64,000 bases of DNA from an uncultured Alphaproteobacteria bacterium (GCA_902629125.1 CACOPQ010000005.1:1-64000), one strand, 5' to 3'. Positions 29,402-40,288 are shown, numbered from the stretch's first letter. Translations and numbers: made by a program. Notes: generated by a model from the letters alone, not told the origin.

Positions 29402-30994
29402 ATGAACTTCATTTCTCCTAGCGATTTAAATCAGTTAATTAATTCCTCCGATGAAATAGCTCTTATCGATGTACGCGAACAGGGGGAATTTGGAAAACAA
29501 CATATACTTTTATGTGCAAATATACCCCTTTCACAGTTAGAGATGAATGTGCCTGTTTTAGTTCCAAGGAAGAGTTGTCATATTGTCATATGCGATTTTG
29601 AAGGCGAGTTGTCATCTCGGGCATTCGATGTACTTAGTTCGTACGGATACACAAATATTTCAAGTTTAAGGGGAGGTGTGAAAGCTTGGAAAGAGGGAAA
29701 ATTTGAGGTTTTCAGCGGAGTAAATGTGCCAAGTAAAGCCTTTGGTGAGTTTGTCGAGCACACTTATGAAACGCCTTCAATTTCTGCAGAGGAATTGAAA
29801 AATATGATGGATAATAAACAAGACTTTGTTGTTTTAGACTCTCGACCCATGGATGAATATAAAATTATGAATATCCCAGGGGGTATAGATATGCCTGGAG
29901 CTGAACTTGTTTACAGGATTGAAGAAGCCCCTATAACTAAAGATACAACAGTAGTCGTAAATTGTGCGGGAAGAACCAGAAGTATCATTGGGGCACAGAC
30001 GCTTATAAACGCAGGAGTAGAAAATAAAGTGGTTGCGCTGCGTAATGGCACGCAGGGATGGCATTTAGCTGGTTACAAATTAGAGCATGGCTCGGATCGG
30101 TCAGTATCCGAAGTTACTAATCGAGGGCACTCAGTAGCACTTCAAAGGGCAAACTCAGCAGCAAAAAAATTTGGAGTAAAGTTCATTAATTGCGAGACTT
30201 TAGATCGGTGGAGAGAACAGCGAGGTGAGAGAACATTGGCGATTTTGGATGTTCGAACCAAAGAGGAATTTGAGACAGCGCATATTGCAGACTCACGTCA
30301 CGCGCCGGGAGGGCAACTCGTTCAAGCAACTGATATGTATGTTGCCACACAAAATGCAAGGGTAGTTTTAGTTGATGACAAAATGGTCCGGGCGTTAATG
30401 ACAGCCACATGGCTTGTTCAACTAGATTGGTGTGAAGTTTTTGTGTTGGAGAGAGGATTGGAGCACCAGGCTATTTGTGCCGGCAGTGAGTTAAGCCCAT
30501 GTTTTGGCTTGCATAAGCAGGATGTTACAATGGTGTCGCCTCAAGAGGCGTATGAGTTGCAATCCAATGGAGCTATATTAGTGGATGTTAGCAAGAGCCT
30601 TACGTATAGGGAAAAACATGCGAAAGGATCGGCATTCGCTGTCAGGGCAAATTTGAGGGATGATCTTTTAAAATTTCCAAAAAACGCGCAAATGATCTTT
30701 ATTTCAGACAACCAAAATCTAGCGATACTCACAGCTCTTGACTTTGCGAAAACGGAACTCGAGGTAGCTGTTGTTGATGGGGGAACGAGAGCTTGGGAAA
30801 ATGAGGGGTTACCTATGGAAGCAGGAATGACAAATCTAATTTCTCAACAAATTGACGTTTATTTGAGGCCTTACGACAGGCAGGATCCCAAAGAGATAGA
30901 AAAGGCGATGAATGAATATTTAGAATGGGAACTTGGCCTTGTTTCGCAGATAGCGCAGCCAGGTGGCGTCACCTTCAAAGAATATTCTATTTGA
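29402..30994 (+). CDS. multi-domain rhodanese-like protein (four rhodanese repeats)
   Basis: Four units: IALIDVREQGEF, FVVLDSRPMDEY, LAILDVRTKEEFETAHI, AILVDVSKSLTY; CAGRTRS active loop in domain 2. Confidence 0.9.
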   Translation: MNFISPSDLNQLINSSDEIALIDVREQGEFGKQHILLCANIPLSQLEMNVPVLVPRKSCHIVICDFEGELSSRAFDVLSSYGYTNISSLRGGVKAWKEGKFEVFSGVNVPSKAFGEFVEHTYETPSISAEELKNMMDNKQDFVVLDSRPMDEYKIMNIPGGIDMPGAELVYRIEEAPITKDTTVVVNCAGRTRSIIGAQTLINAGVENKVVALRNGTQGWHLAGYKLEHGSDRSVSEVTNRGHSVALQRANSAAKKFGVKFINCETLDRWREQRGERTLAILDVRTKEEFETAHIADSRHAPGGQLVQATDMYVATQNARVVLVDDKMVRALMTATWLVQLDWCEVFVLERGLEHQAICAGSELSPCFGLHKQDVTMVSPQEAYELQSNGAILVDVSKSLTYREKHAKGSAFAVRANLRDDLLKFPKNAQMIFISDNQNLAILTALDFAKTELEVAVVDGGTRAWENEGLPMEAGMTNLISQQIDVYLRPYDRQDPKEIEKAMNEYLEWELGLVSQIAQPGGVTFKEYSI

Positions 30995-31029
30995 GCTGAC
31001 TAAAGATTTAATAGGACAAATTATTACGA

Positions 31030-32100
31030 TTAAAATGGTCTAATTGCTGCGGATTTGATCAATGCAAAAACCTGGGACCCTATTTTAAGACCCAGTCTTG
31101 AGGCACTTTGCTGCGTTATACGCGCCCAAATTGAAACATTTCCAACAGAAAGAAGGACATCACAGTGGGTATCTTTTGATGTCTCTATCTTAGCCACCAA
31201 TGCCCCTAGAATATTGGCAATACTTGTCGCAACGGGTTTTTCTAATGCAAGCGCTACATCTTGAGCTTTTAACTCAATGCGAACATTTTCTAGAGGGGCT
31301 AAATTTCGTTGGTTTACAAGAAAATACCCACCCGGAAATACTAATTTACTCAAACCGTCTTTGCCATTTTCTTTATCAACATGGCAATTAATAAGGGAAG
31401 TTTTATCGTCTTTGCCTAATAAAGTGCCAAGGGAGGGTGAATTTATTACGTCGAAAATTTGTCCATGATTTAAAATTTTTCCGTTTTCAAGCAGGACGAG
31501 ATGATCTGCTAACCTCACTACTTCTTCCATTTGATGGGATACGTAAATTATAGGAATTTTTAAATTTTTTTTGAGTATGGCTATGTAGGGAAGTATTTCC
31601 TGTTTTCTAGCAAAATCCAATGCGGCGAGTGGCTCATCCATAAATAGAAAACTTGGACCTGATAAGATGGCTCGTCCAATAGCAGTACGTTGACGTTCAC
31701 CGCCAGATAATGTTGATGGTTTTCTTTGTAAGAGCTGCCCTAGACCAAGTAATTCAATAATTTCTTTTTTACGGCTTGTCTTGTCGTGAGACCTTTTGCG
31801 GCCAAAATCTAAGTTTTCCTCTACCGACATATGAGGAAAAAGACGCCCATCTTGAAATACATATCCAATGCCACGCTTTTCTATTGGTAAATTAATTTTA
31901 TTTTCGGAGTCAAAAAATGTTGCGTTACCAACCTTAATTAGTCCAGAAATCGGTTTAATAATGCCCGACAAAACATTGATAAAGGTAGTTTTCCCTGATC
32001 CTGAGGGGCCGAATAACACCGTCGCACCGGTACTAGGAATTTCCAACTTAATATCCATAAAGAAATCATCGCGCTCAACAACAAACTCTGCACTAATCAT
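31030..32100 (-). CDS. modC: molybdate ABC transporter ATP-binding protein
   Basis: GPSGSGKTT, LSGGERQRTAIGRAILSGPSFLFMDEPLAALD; C-terminal Mop-like domain; next to modB and modA. Confidence 0.94.
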   Translation of the reverse strand: MISAEFVVERDDFFMDIKLEIPSTGATVLFGPSGSGKTTFINVLSGIIKPISGLIKVGNATFFDSENKINLPIEKRGIGYVFQDGRLFPHMSVEENLDFGRKRSHDKTSRKKEIIELLGLGQLLQRKPSTLSGGERQRTAIGRAILSGPSFLFMDEPLAALDFARKQEILPYIAILKKNLKIPIIYVSHQMEEVVRLADHLVLLENGKILNHGQIFDVINSPSLGTLLGKDDKTSLINCHVDKENGKDGLSKLVFPGGYFLVNQRNLAPLENVRIELKAQDVALALEKPVATSIANILGALVAKIETSKDTHCDVLLSVGNVSIWARITQQSASRLGLKIGSQVFALIKSAAIRPF

Positions 32101-32807
32101 TGGTCTTCCTCAAACTTTGTGCCTAAGCGGTTCTTAACCTTTCTAGCTAATAAATCAGAAGCGATTAGGGCTGCAAATGCAATAACAACGGAAATGGTAA
32201 GCAGTCGTATTGCCGGCGTTTGATCCCCAGGGATTTGAGTAAAGTTATACAATGCGAGCGGTATGGTTTGTGTTTCCCCTGGGATATTTGACACAAAGGT
32301 TATCGTAGCTCCAAATTCACCAAGGCTTCTAGCAAAAGCTAAAATTGTACCAGTGAGTATCCCAGGTAATGAGAGCGGTAAAGTTATGCTTAAGAAAACT
32401 ATTGTCCGGCTCGCCCCGAGAGTTCTGGCTGCAACTTCTAACCCACGATCCATCGTGTCCAATGATAATCTAATGGCACGAACCATAAGTGGAAACGCCA
32501 TAACGGCCGAAGCAATCGCTGCCCCCTTCCAGGTAAACGCAACTGTAATGTCAAAGGTATCATATAACCATGATCCCAAAACCCCACGGCGACCAAGCAG
32601 CAGAAGTAGCATATAACCCACGACAACTGGTGGCATCACAAGCGGTAAGTGAACCAAACCATCCAGTAGCCATTTACCAGGGAAATTTACTCTTGAAAGC
32701 GTGAACGCAGTGATCACACCAAGCGGTAGACAAATAGCTACGCTGAAAAATGCAACCTTTAATGTCAAATAAAAGGCATCAATTTCTATGGTTGTTAGAT
32801 TGAACAC
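32097..32807 (-). CDS. modB: molybdate ABC transporter permease
   Basis: LPLVMPPVVVGYMLLLLLGRRG, ARTLGASRTIVFLSITLPLSLPGILTGTILAFARSLGEFGAT. Confidence 0.95.
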   Translation of the reverse strand: MFNLTTIEIDAFYLTLKVAFFSVAICLPLGVITAFTLSRVNFPGKWLLDGLVHLPLVMPPVVVGYMLLLLLGRRGVLGSWLYDTFDITVAFTWKGAAIASAVMAFPLMVRAIRLSLDTMDRGLEVAARTLGASRTIVFLSITLPLSLPGILTGTILAFARSLGEFGATITFVSNIPGETQTIPLALYNFTQIPGDQTPAIRLLTISVVIAFAALIASDLLARKVKNRLGTKFEEDQ

Positions 32808-32810
32808 AAA

Positions 32811-33581
32811 TTAATCCGTTTTAAACCCATATTTATGGAATATATATCGAGATTGCTCTGAAAAGAAAAATTTAAAGAGTTGAAGAGCCTCTTTTGGTTG
32901 CCCTTTATTGTTCAAAAGTGCCAAGGGATAAGCTATTTTTTCATGAGTGTTTTCAGGGATTTCTAATAGAGTTTTTACGTATGGTGAGGCGAGGGAGTCG
33001 GTATGATAGACGATCCCCAAGGGTACTTCGTCGCGTTCTACAAGCGCTAAAGCGGCTCGGACATTCGTCGATTGGGCCAGTTTATTCTTGATTTTGGGCC
33101 AAACCTGTAAATTTTTCAAAGCCTGCTTAGCGTAAATTCCTGCTGGTACAGCTGAAACCTCCGCAACGGCAAGTCGTCCTCCATTCAGATGAAGATTAAT
33201 ATTGCTTAGTTTATTTTCAGCCAATTTTAATGATGATCTGTGTGGCGCGACTAAAACCAAGCGATTAAAAAATACATTCACTGATTTTCTCACGAGATTA
33301 TTCTCTTTAATTCTATCCATCCATGCTTTATTGGCTGCTAAAAATAAACTGGCAGGAGCTCCATCTAAAATTTGCCTGGCGAGTGCTGAAGTCGCGCCAT
33401 AAACGGGAAGGAAACGAGTTTCTGATTTTGTATTATATGATTTCAATACAGCCTCCACCACATTTTGTGTGCTAGCCGCCGCGTATAGGTAAGTGATGTT
33501 TTTTGCAAAACCTGCAGAACTACCTAATGAAATTAGAAGGCCTAAAACCATCATAAGGCAAGAAAAGGTGAATTTGTTCAA
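32811..33581 (-). CDS. modA: molybdate ABC transporter substrate-binding protein
   Basis: Signal peptide; YAAASTQNVVEAVLKSY, YGATSALARQILDGAPASLFLAANKAWMD, GIVYHTDS. Confidence 0.94.
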   Translation of the reverse strand: MNKFTFSCLMMVLGLLISLGSSAGFAKNITYLYAAASTQNVVEAVLKSYNTKSETRFLPVYGATSALARQILDGAPASLFLAANKAWMDRIKENNLVRKSVNVFFNRLVLVAPHRSSLKLAENKLSNINLHLNGGRLAVAEVSAVPAGIYAKQALKNLQVWPKIKNKLAQSTNVRAALALVERDEVPLGIVYHTDSLASPYVKTLLEIPENTHEKIAYPLALLNNKGQPKEALQLFKFFFSEQSRYIFHKYGFKTD

Positions 33582-33673
33582 TGTGAAGTACCGTCCAAAA
33601 AAATAATAGCAGTCATAAATATAATGTTATTTTGACATTTCAAAGTTTTCTCGTCCGCTTAGGATATTATCTA

Positions 33674-34012
33674 CTAGGATAAACGGTTGGAAAACCATTC
33701 AAGGTCAGAAGCTATGCTGACGTTAGCTTTTTTTTCCATATCTAAATACCTGGTCAAAATCTCTCGCCCGTAGTTACTCAAAAGTGCTCCTCCTCCGCCT
33801 TTGCCCCCCGTAGTTTTAATGACTAAAGGCTCTAAAAAGTCATTGTTTATATTATCAATCAATCCCCACGCTTTTCGGTAGGACATTCCCATTTCTCGAG
33901 CGGCAGCTGAAATGGAGCCTGTTTTATCGATAATATCAAGGAGCGTTGCCTTTCCAGGGCCAAGCGCAACTTTATCTCCGATAAGTAGTCGTATTCTTGG
34001 AATTTTTGACAT
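33674..34012 (-). CDS. ModE-type N-terminal winged-helix regulator (no TOBE/Mop domain)
   Basis: LGPGKATLLDIIDKTGSISAAAREMGMSYRKAWGLIDNIN and GGKGGGGALLSNYGREIL; upstream of and co-directional with modABC. Confidence 0.9.
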   Translation of the reverse strand: MSKIPRIRLLIGDKVALGPGKATLLDIIDKTGSISAAAREMGMSYRKAWGLIDNINNDFLEPLVIKTTGGKGGGGALLSNYGREILTRYLDMEKKANVSIASDLEWFSNRLS

Positions 34013-34026
34013 TTGCGCTTTAGCAA

Positions 34027-35223
34027 CTAAAGAGAATTAATTTCTGTTAATCTATCTAAGCCTGCGCCTAGATCATCTATTAGGTCCTCTATATCTTCTA
34101 GCCCTGCGTGGACACGGAGAAGCTGGCCGCGTTCCTCCCATTTCGTTGCTGTTCGATTGTCGGCAGGGTTCGCGGGTACTATTAAGCTTTCGAACCCGCC
34201 CCAACTAGCTCCCATTCCGTACAGATTAAGCCCGTCAAGCATTGCGGCTAATGCTGCTCGAGAGTAACCATCTTCAAGTACGAATGAGAATAGGCCACTA
34301 GCACCAGTAAAGTCTCGTTTCCAAATATCGTGACCAGGGTCCGTTTCTAGCCCTGGATGGAGTACTCGTTTAACTTCTGGTCTATCTTTAAGCCAGTTAG
34401 CGAGGTGGAGGCCATTTCTCTGATTCTCCTCCATGCGAACTGCCATTGTTCGAAGTCCTCTTTGCGCTAGATACAAGTCATCTGGGCCCGATGCGTTTCC
34501 ATAATTTCTTGAGGTGCTGCGGGTTTTTTGCTCCCAATCGGGGTATTTAGAAACAATAACCCCCATCATAACATCAGAGTGTCCGCAAATATATTTTGTG
34601 ACAGCTTCAACCACAATGTCGACGCCCTTTTCAAATGCATTGAAGAACATGGCGCTTGCCCATGTATTGTCCATAATAACTGTAATCTCTTGTAGCTGAG
34701 CTTCCTTTACGATGGCTGGAATGTCTGACATTTCAAAAGTCTGTGATCCTGGGGCTTCAGTATAAATAAGAACCGTATTAGGTTTGATTAACTCTTTTAT
34801 TTTGGAGCCTATTAAAGGATCATAGTAAGTGGTTTCGATGTTAAATTTTGTTAGAATCTCATCACAAAATCGACGAGCGGGGCCATACACATTGTCTGTC
34901 ATTAGAATGTGATCACCAGCTTTTACGCAGGCTAGTATAGCATTGGTAATAGCTGCAAGACCCGAAGAAACGGATACAGCACCTGCGCCGCCATATATAC
35001 TTGCTATGCCATCCTCGAAATAGCGGCTAGTTGGGGTTCCACTGCGGCCATACCTATATCCACTCCAGTCGGGTTTTCTTGCGGCTTCAAATTTATCCAA
35101 AGAAGGCTGTAGAATTGTGGAGGCGTGATAGACTGGGGGATTCACCACGCCGTGGTTGTTATGTGGATCTCGTCCTGCATGAACAAGATTAGTTTTCAAA
35201 CGGTCGGATCGTTTTGATGACAT
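34027..35223 (-). CDS. metC: cystathionine beta-lyase
   Basis: Cys/Met PLP enzyme: YRYGRSGTPTSRYFEDGIA, SSGLAAITNAILACV, AVTKYICGHSDVMMG. Confidence 0.92.
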   Translation of the reverse strand: MSSKRSDRLKTNLVHAGRDPHNNHGVVNPPVYHASTILQPSLDKFEAARKPDWSGYRYGRSGTPTSRYFEDGIASIYGGAGAVSVSSGLAAITNAILACVKAGDHILMTDNVYGPARRFCDEILTKFNIETTYYDPLIGSKIKELIKPNTVLIYTEAPGSQTFEMSDIPAIVKEAQLQEITVIMDNTWASAMFFNAFEKGVDIVVEAVTKYICGHSDVMMGVIVSKYPDWEQKTRSTSRNYGNASGPDDLYLAQRGLRTMAVRMEENQRNGLHLANWLKDRPEVKRVLHPGLETDPGHDIWKRDFTGASGLFSFVLEDGYSRAALAAMLDGLNLYGMGASWGGFESLIVPANPADNRTATKWEERGQLLRVHAGLEDIEDLIDDLGAGLDRLTEINSL

Positions 35224-35686
35224 AGCTAATCTCTATAACTTTTTAAAAAATAAACAAAATATAGGTAAACTTTAACTTAGCCACTCGAGAGTACTACTGT
35301 GTTTCACTCTTCGTCCAGTGAGTAGAAAGTTATTTTTTATCTGGATCTCTTAATATTGTTAATTTTTAGAGTTTTGCTCTAATTTTGGAGTTTTAAATCA
35401 ATTTTCCATGATATTTGCTTTTTTTTGCCGAATCTGGCGATTTTTATTTGGGTAGCGAAATTGTTCGCTTGCCAAAAAGTCAAGCTCATGCTTGGATGCA
35501 ACCAATCACAGGGGAGCATTTGGCTTAGAGGCTAAGAGTGTTGTCTATTAACTTAGGTCAGCAGCAAGTTTTTGAGCTTTTGCTAGACTAGGATTACGGA
35601 AGTTGCGGTGACTTGTATAATTCGTTCTGATGTCAAATCACTGCGTCATTCGTTCTTTCTTAAAACTTACAGGAATGGGTTTCTAC

Positions 35687-36727
35687 ATGAAGAAATTAAG
35701 CCTTTTGGGTCTGGGCGCAGGCCTCCTGGCGGCTTTCTCGTTTACGGCGGTTCCAGCCATGGCAGAAAGTACGCTAGAAATGGTTAAAAAGCGTGGTCAT
35801 CTTCGGTGCCAGGTTGGGCAACCTACACCAGGTTTCTACAACCTAAAAGCTGATGGTACTTGGGTCGGAAGCGACGTCTCCATTTGCCGTGCAGTAGCTG
35901 CCGCAATATTCGGTGATCCACAAAAAGTAGAGTTTCAATCAGTGTCGTCAACTGTTCGTTTTACTGCTTTAGCGAACGGCGAGTCCGATATGTTGTCCAG
36001 AACTGCTACTTGGACGATTTTTCGAGATACACAGCTTGGTTTGAACTTCACCGCAGTGAACTTTTATGACGGCCAAGGTTTTATGGTGAGGAAAGATTCT
36101 GGCATTAAAAGTGCGATGGAATTAAAGGGCGCAACCGTTTGTGTTGCAACCGGTACCACGACAGAATTAAACCTCACAGACTTTAGCCGAATGAATAAAT
36201 TGGACATCCAGCCAGTCGTTTTTTCTGATAATAACGTTCGTAATGAAAGTTATTTAAAGGGGAATTGTGATGCGATTACCAATGATAAATCTGGTTTAGC
36301 TGCTATCTTAGCAGGATTTCCTGACAAAGAAGCACATATCATACTTCCAGAAACAATTTCAAAAGAGCCTCTTGCTCCAGCAGTGCGTAAGGGTGACTCC
36401 CAGTGGTTCGATATAGTTCGCTGGACGGTGTTTGCATTAATTTCTGCAGAGGAGCTTGGAATTACTCAAGCCAATGTAGACGAAATGCGTAAAAACCCAC
36501 CAAACCCAGAGATAGCTCGTTTCATGGGTGTAGAAAAAGAAATGAATAAAGGCTTAGGTCTTGGGAAAGACTGGGCTTACAACATTATTAAAAGCGTTGG
36601 CAACTACGGAGAAGTCTATGAAAAGTATATGGGCTTCGGAAAGGAAGGTATTGGTATAGCCCGTAAAGGCTCACCAAATGACCTTTGGACACGTGGTGGT
36701 TTGATGTATTCCCCACCATTTCGTTAA
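35687..36727 (+). CDS. aapJ: general L-amino acid ABC transporter substrate-binding protein (ORF opens at 35630)
   Basis: Signal peptide from MKKLSLLGLGAGLLAAFSFTAVPAMA; KKRGHLRCQVGQPTPGFYNLKADGTWVGSDVSICRAVAAA. Confidence 0.94.
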   Translation: MKKLSLLGLGAGLLAAFSFTAVPAMAESTLEMVKKRGHLRCQVGQPTPGFYNLKADGTWVGSDVSICRAVAAAIFGDPQKVEFQSVSSTVRFTALANGESDMLSRTATWTIFRDTQLGLNFTAVNFYDGQGFMVRKDSGIKSAMELKGATVCVATGTTTELNLTDFSRMNKLDIQPVVFSDNNVRNESYLKGNCDAITNDKSGLAAILAGFPDKEAHIILPETISKEPLAPAVRKGDSQWFDIVRWTVFALISAEELGITQANVDEMRKNPPNPEIARFMGVEKEMNKGLGLGKDWAYNIIKSVGNYGEVYEKYMGFGKEGIGIARKGSPNDLWTRGGLMYSPPFR

Positions 36728-36734
36728 AATACCG

Positions 36735-36764
36735 TTAACTCGGCCGATTGGGTTCGGCCGAGTT
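36735..36764 (+). terminator. 12-bp GC-rich hairpin between aapJ and aapQ (attenuator/3' stabiliser candidate)
   Basis: TAACTCGGCCGA-TTGGGT-TCGGCCGAGTTA perfect stem. Confidence 0.75.
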
Positions 36765-36870
36765 AGCTTATCTTTATAAGACGACAACACGCCTACTGTT
36801 TCTTGCGTTGGAACTTTTGGGTTTTGGTTATCGAGATTATGAACTAGCTTTTCCGAAAAAGGGCTTATAG

Positions 36871-38064
36871 ATGTCGGGAAACACACCGAGTAGTTCGAGG
36901 GGCGTCAACGCTTTTATAAACGACGAACGCTATCGCTCGATATTTTATCAGGTGGTTGTCTTTGGATTGTTTATTTGGGCAGTACTCTCTCTTATAGAGA
37001 ATACACAAATTAACATGGCAACGCGCAAGATGGCCGTTGGCTTTGATTTCCTTAAAAATACAGCTGGCTTTGCTGTAGCCTGGACGCCATTAGACTACAA
37101 GCCAAGTGATTCCTATTTAATGGTTTATTGGGTGGGTATCATAAATACACTGATACTCGCAGGAATTTCGATCGTCCTTGCTACATTTCTTGGTTTTATC
37201 GTTGGTATATTAAGACTTTCTAAAAACTGGTTGGTTGCTCAAATCGCTTCCTGGTATGTAGAAGTTTTAAGAAATACCCCACTTTTATTGCAGATAATCT
37301 TTTGGTATCTTGGCGCGTTTGCAAATTTGCCGAGGCCGAAGCAATCCATAGAAATTCTTGGCTTTGAATCTTTGGTGTTAAACAATAGGGGTTTATATAT
37401 ACCGAAGCCACAACCAGAAGATTTGTTTTGGCTAACGGCGGTAGCTCTTGTTGTAGCAGTTTTAATTGCCATTGCTTTGAATAAGCGGGCAACAAGAAAA
37501 CAACAACAAACCGGCAAATACATCTCCACTTTAATACCCACGGTATTGATAGTTTTTGGACTTCCCTTAGTGGTTTTTGTTTTGACAGGTATGCCGTTGG
37601 AGTGGGAGCTACCAGCATTGAAAGGCTTCAATTACAGAGGAGGTGGCTTTGTGCTTCCTGCAATGCTGGCGGTCATGGTCGCGCTTGTGGTTTATCATTC
37701 TGCATATGCGGCGGAAATGGTCAGAGCTGGTATTCTCTCAGTAAGCAAAGGTCAAACAGAGGCAGCTTCATCATTAGGTCTAAAACAAAGTTTTGTGATG
37801 AGATTAGTTATTATTCCACAAGCAATGCGTGCAATAGTTCCACCTATGATCAGTCTGTGGATGAACGTGGTCAAGAATTCATCATTGGCGATAGCAATTG
37901 GTTTTCCAGACTTAGTTTCGGTTTTTATGCAGACATCTCTAAATCAGTCAGGGCACGCGGTAGAAATTGTTGCTTTAGTTATGGCTTTTTATATGACGGT
38001 AAGCCTCACGATTTCGGCTTGTCTAAATGTCTACAATAAAAAAATACAACTTACGGAACGTTGA
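36871..38064 (+). CDS. aapQ: general L-amino acid ABC transporter permease
   Basis: YVEVLRNTPLLLQIIFWY, HSAYAAEMVRAGILSVSKGQTEAASSLGL. Confidence 0.94.
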   Translation: MSGNTPSSSRGVNAFINDERYRSIFYQVVVFGLFIWAVLSLIENTQINMATRKMAVGFDFLKNTAGFAVAWTPLDYKPSDSYLMVYWVGIINTLILAGISIVLATFLGFIVGILRLSKNWLVAQIASWYVEVLRNTPLLLQIIFWYLGAFANLPRPKQSIEILGFESLVLNNRGLYIPKPQPEDLFWLTAVALVVAVLIAIALNKRATRKQQQTGKYISTLIPTVLIVFGLPLVVFVLTGMPLEWELPALKGFNYRGGGFVLPAMLAVMVALVVYHSAYAAEMVRAGILSVSKGQTEAASSLGLKQSFVMRLVIIPQAMRAIVPPMISLWMNVVKNSSLAIAIGFPDLVSVFMQTSLNQSGHAVEIVALVMAFYMTVSLTISACLNVYNKKIQLTER

Positions 38065-39425
38065 GGCCGATGACTGAAATCACAGAGCAAAATGAAGTAT
38101 CGGAGAAGTTCGTTCCAAAACCATCTCTTCCACCGCCACCAAACACCACTGGTGCGATAGGATGGCTAAGATACAATTTGTTCGATGGTTTCCTGAGTTC
38201 CTGTCTGACAGTGTTAAGTCTTATTGCCATCGGATTTATATGCGTAAACTTTTATGAATGGGCGTTTACCAAAGCTGTGTTAGAAGCAGCCAATAGGCAA
38301 GAATGTAGAATTACGCCTACGGAGTTTGGAACATGCTGGGCGGGCGTCAAATTTTGGTTCACTCGCTTTATATACGGACGTTACACAGATACTGAAATAT
38401 GGCGGGTAAACTCCGCAGCTATTATACTAATCCTTTGGATGATACCAGTCTGGCTTCCCCGAGTTACGGCAAAACTCAATATCGCTCTCAGTGGAGTTCT
38501 TATTTTCCCGTTTCTTGCTGGATATATGTTTTTAGGTGGAGACCGCAACTGGTTTATGGAAATAATGGTATCGGTTGCAGTTGGCTGCTTTATAACGGTG
38601 ATTATACACTCTTTGTTATGTCTTTTTACCGGAGCCGGTATATCCAAGTGGATTATTCAGCTTACCGGATTTGCCAACCGTAGCGAGCGGTTGCACAAAT
38701 TTCCAGTAATTGTGTTCGCTGTTATAATTTTTCTTCTTAGTTTATTTTTGATTAATGATGTCGCTTTTAAGGAAATGCCCAATAATCTATGGGGTGGATT
38801 ATTTTTGACCTTAGTTATTTCTGGGATTGGTATAGCCTCAGCCCTTCCGGCGGGAATTCTACTGGCGCTCGGTCGACGTTCTAAAATGACAGTGATCAGG
38901 GTGCTTTGCGTTGCTTTTATTGAACTTTTTAGATCAGTGCCGTTAATAACCATACTGTTTATGGCCACAACAATGTTTCCTCTCTTTTTGCCAGAGGGAT
39001 TTCATATTAACAAACTTGCAAGTGCCATTGTGGCTGTTTGTCTTTTCGCTGCTGCTTACATGGCTGAGGTAGTTAGGGGAGGTCTCCAAGCAATACCAAA
39101 GGGACAGTATGAGGCAGCCGAGGCGGTAGGACTAACCTATTGGCAATCAATGGGATTTATTGTGATGCCGCAGGCCCTAAAATACATGATCCCAAATATC
39201 GTAAGTAACTTTATGGGATTGTTCAAAGATACCACACTCGTCAGTATCATAGGACTTTATGATTTATTGGGTATGATAAATGCGGTTAGCCAGGACCCAA
39301 GTTGGATTGGGCTGCACCATGAGCCATTATTCACAGCCGCAGTGATTTTCTTCATAGGTTGCTTTGCTATGTCGAAGTACAGCCAGTATTTGGAGAGAAA
39401 CTTAGGTGCAGGTCACGGTCGCTAG
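38061..39425 (+). CDS. aapM: general L-amino acid ABC transporter permease
   Basis: FIELFRSVPLITILFMATTMFPLFLPEG, AYMAEVVRGGLQAIPKGQYEAAEAVGL. Confidence 0.94.
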   Translation: MRPMTEITEQNEVSEKFVPKPSLPPPPNTTGAIGWLRYNLFDGFLSSCLTVLSLIAIGFICVNFYEWAFTKAVLEAANRQECRITPTEFGTCWAGVKFWFTRFIYGRYTDTEIWRVNSAAIILILWMIPVWLPRVTAKLNIALSGVLIFPFLAGYMFLGGDRNWFMEIMVSVAVGCFITVIIHSLLCLFTGAGISKWIIQLTGFANRSERLHKFPVIVFAVIIFLLSLFLINDVAFKEMPNNLWGGLFLTLVISGIGIASALPAGILLALGRRSKMTVIRVLCVAFIELFRSVPLITILFMATTMFPLFLPEGFHINKLASAIVAVCLFAAAYMAEVVRGGLQAIPKGQYEAAEAVGLTYWQSMGFIVMPQALKYMIPNIVSNFMGLFKDTTLVSIIGLYDLLGMINAVSQDPSWIGLHHEPLFTAAVIFFIGCFAMSKYSQYLERNLGAGHGR

Positions 39426-39463
39426 TAAATTAATTCATTCGTTTATACCGAGGAATTCATAAG

Positions 39464-40252
39464 ATGAATACAAAAACGGAAACCGAAAGTAACCAACTTC
39501 AATCAGTTGCTTCAGATGAGGTGGCTATTTCAATGTCTAAGGTAAATAAGTGGTTCGGTAGCTTCCATGTCCTCAAAGATATTGACTTATCTGTCTATAA
39601 GGGTGAACGTATTGTTATATGCGGGCCATCGGGTTCAGGAAAGTCCACACTTATAAGGTGTATTAATAGACTTGAAGAACATCAAGATGGAGACATAAGC
39701 GTCAATGGTGTAACGCTAGACAGCAATTTGAAAAATATCCATGCCATCCGTAGCGATGTCGGTATGGTCTTTCAATCTTTTAACCTTTTTCCGCACCTTA
39801 CTGTTGTAGAGAACTGCACATTGGCACCGGTGTGGGTGAGAAATATGACAAAAACAGAGGCGCAGGAGATAGCAATGGAGTATCTCACGCGGGTGAAAAT
39901 ACCAGAGCAGGCGGAAAAATACCCCGGCCAGCTCTCCGGAGGGCAGCAACAACGGGTAGCTATTGCACGCTCACTATGTATGAATCCGCAGATAATGCTA
40001 TTTGATGAGCCGACATCAGCATTAGACCCTGAAATGATTTCTGAGGTTTTAGATGTGATGATAGAACTAGCCGAGACTGGGATGACAATGCTAGTTGTTT
40101 CGCACGAAATGGGTTTTGCGCGTCGAGTAGCTGATCGTGTTATTTTTATGGATTACGGAGAAATTGTGGAACAAAATACTCCTGAAGAATTTTTTGCAAA
40201 CCCCAAGTCAGATCGAACTAAATTGTTTTTAAGCCAAATATTATCGCATTAG
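39464..40252 (+). CDS. aapP: general L-amino acid ABC transporter ATP-binding protein
   Basis: [57 protein letters not shown]. Confidence 0.95.
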   Translation: MNTKTETESNQLQSVASDEVAISMSKVNKWFGSFHVLKDIDLSVYKGERIVICGPSGSGKSTLIRCINRLEEHQDGDISVNGVTLDSNLKNIHAIRSDVGMVFQSFNLFPHLTVVENCTLAPVWVRNMTKTEAQEIAMEYLTRVKIPEQAEKYPGQLSGGQQQRVAIARSLCMNPQIMLFDEPTSALDPEMISEVLDVMIELAETGMTMLVVSHEMGFARRVADRVIFMDYGEIVEQNTPEEFFANPKSDRTKLFLSQILSH

Positions 40253-40288
40253 TCACAGAGCATAATTAGTCAAAATTCGATACTAAAC

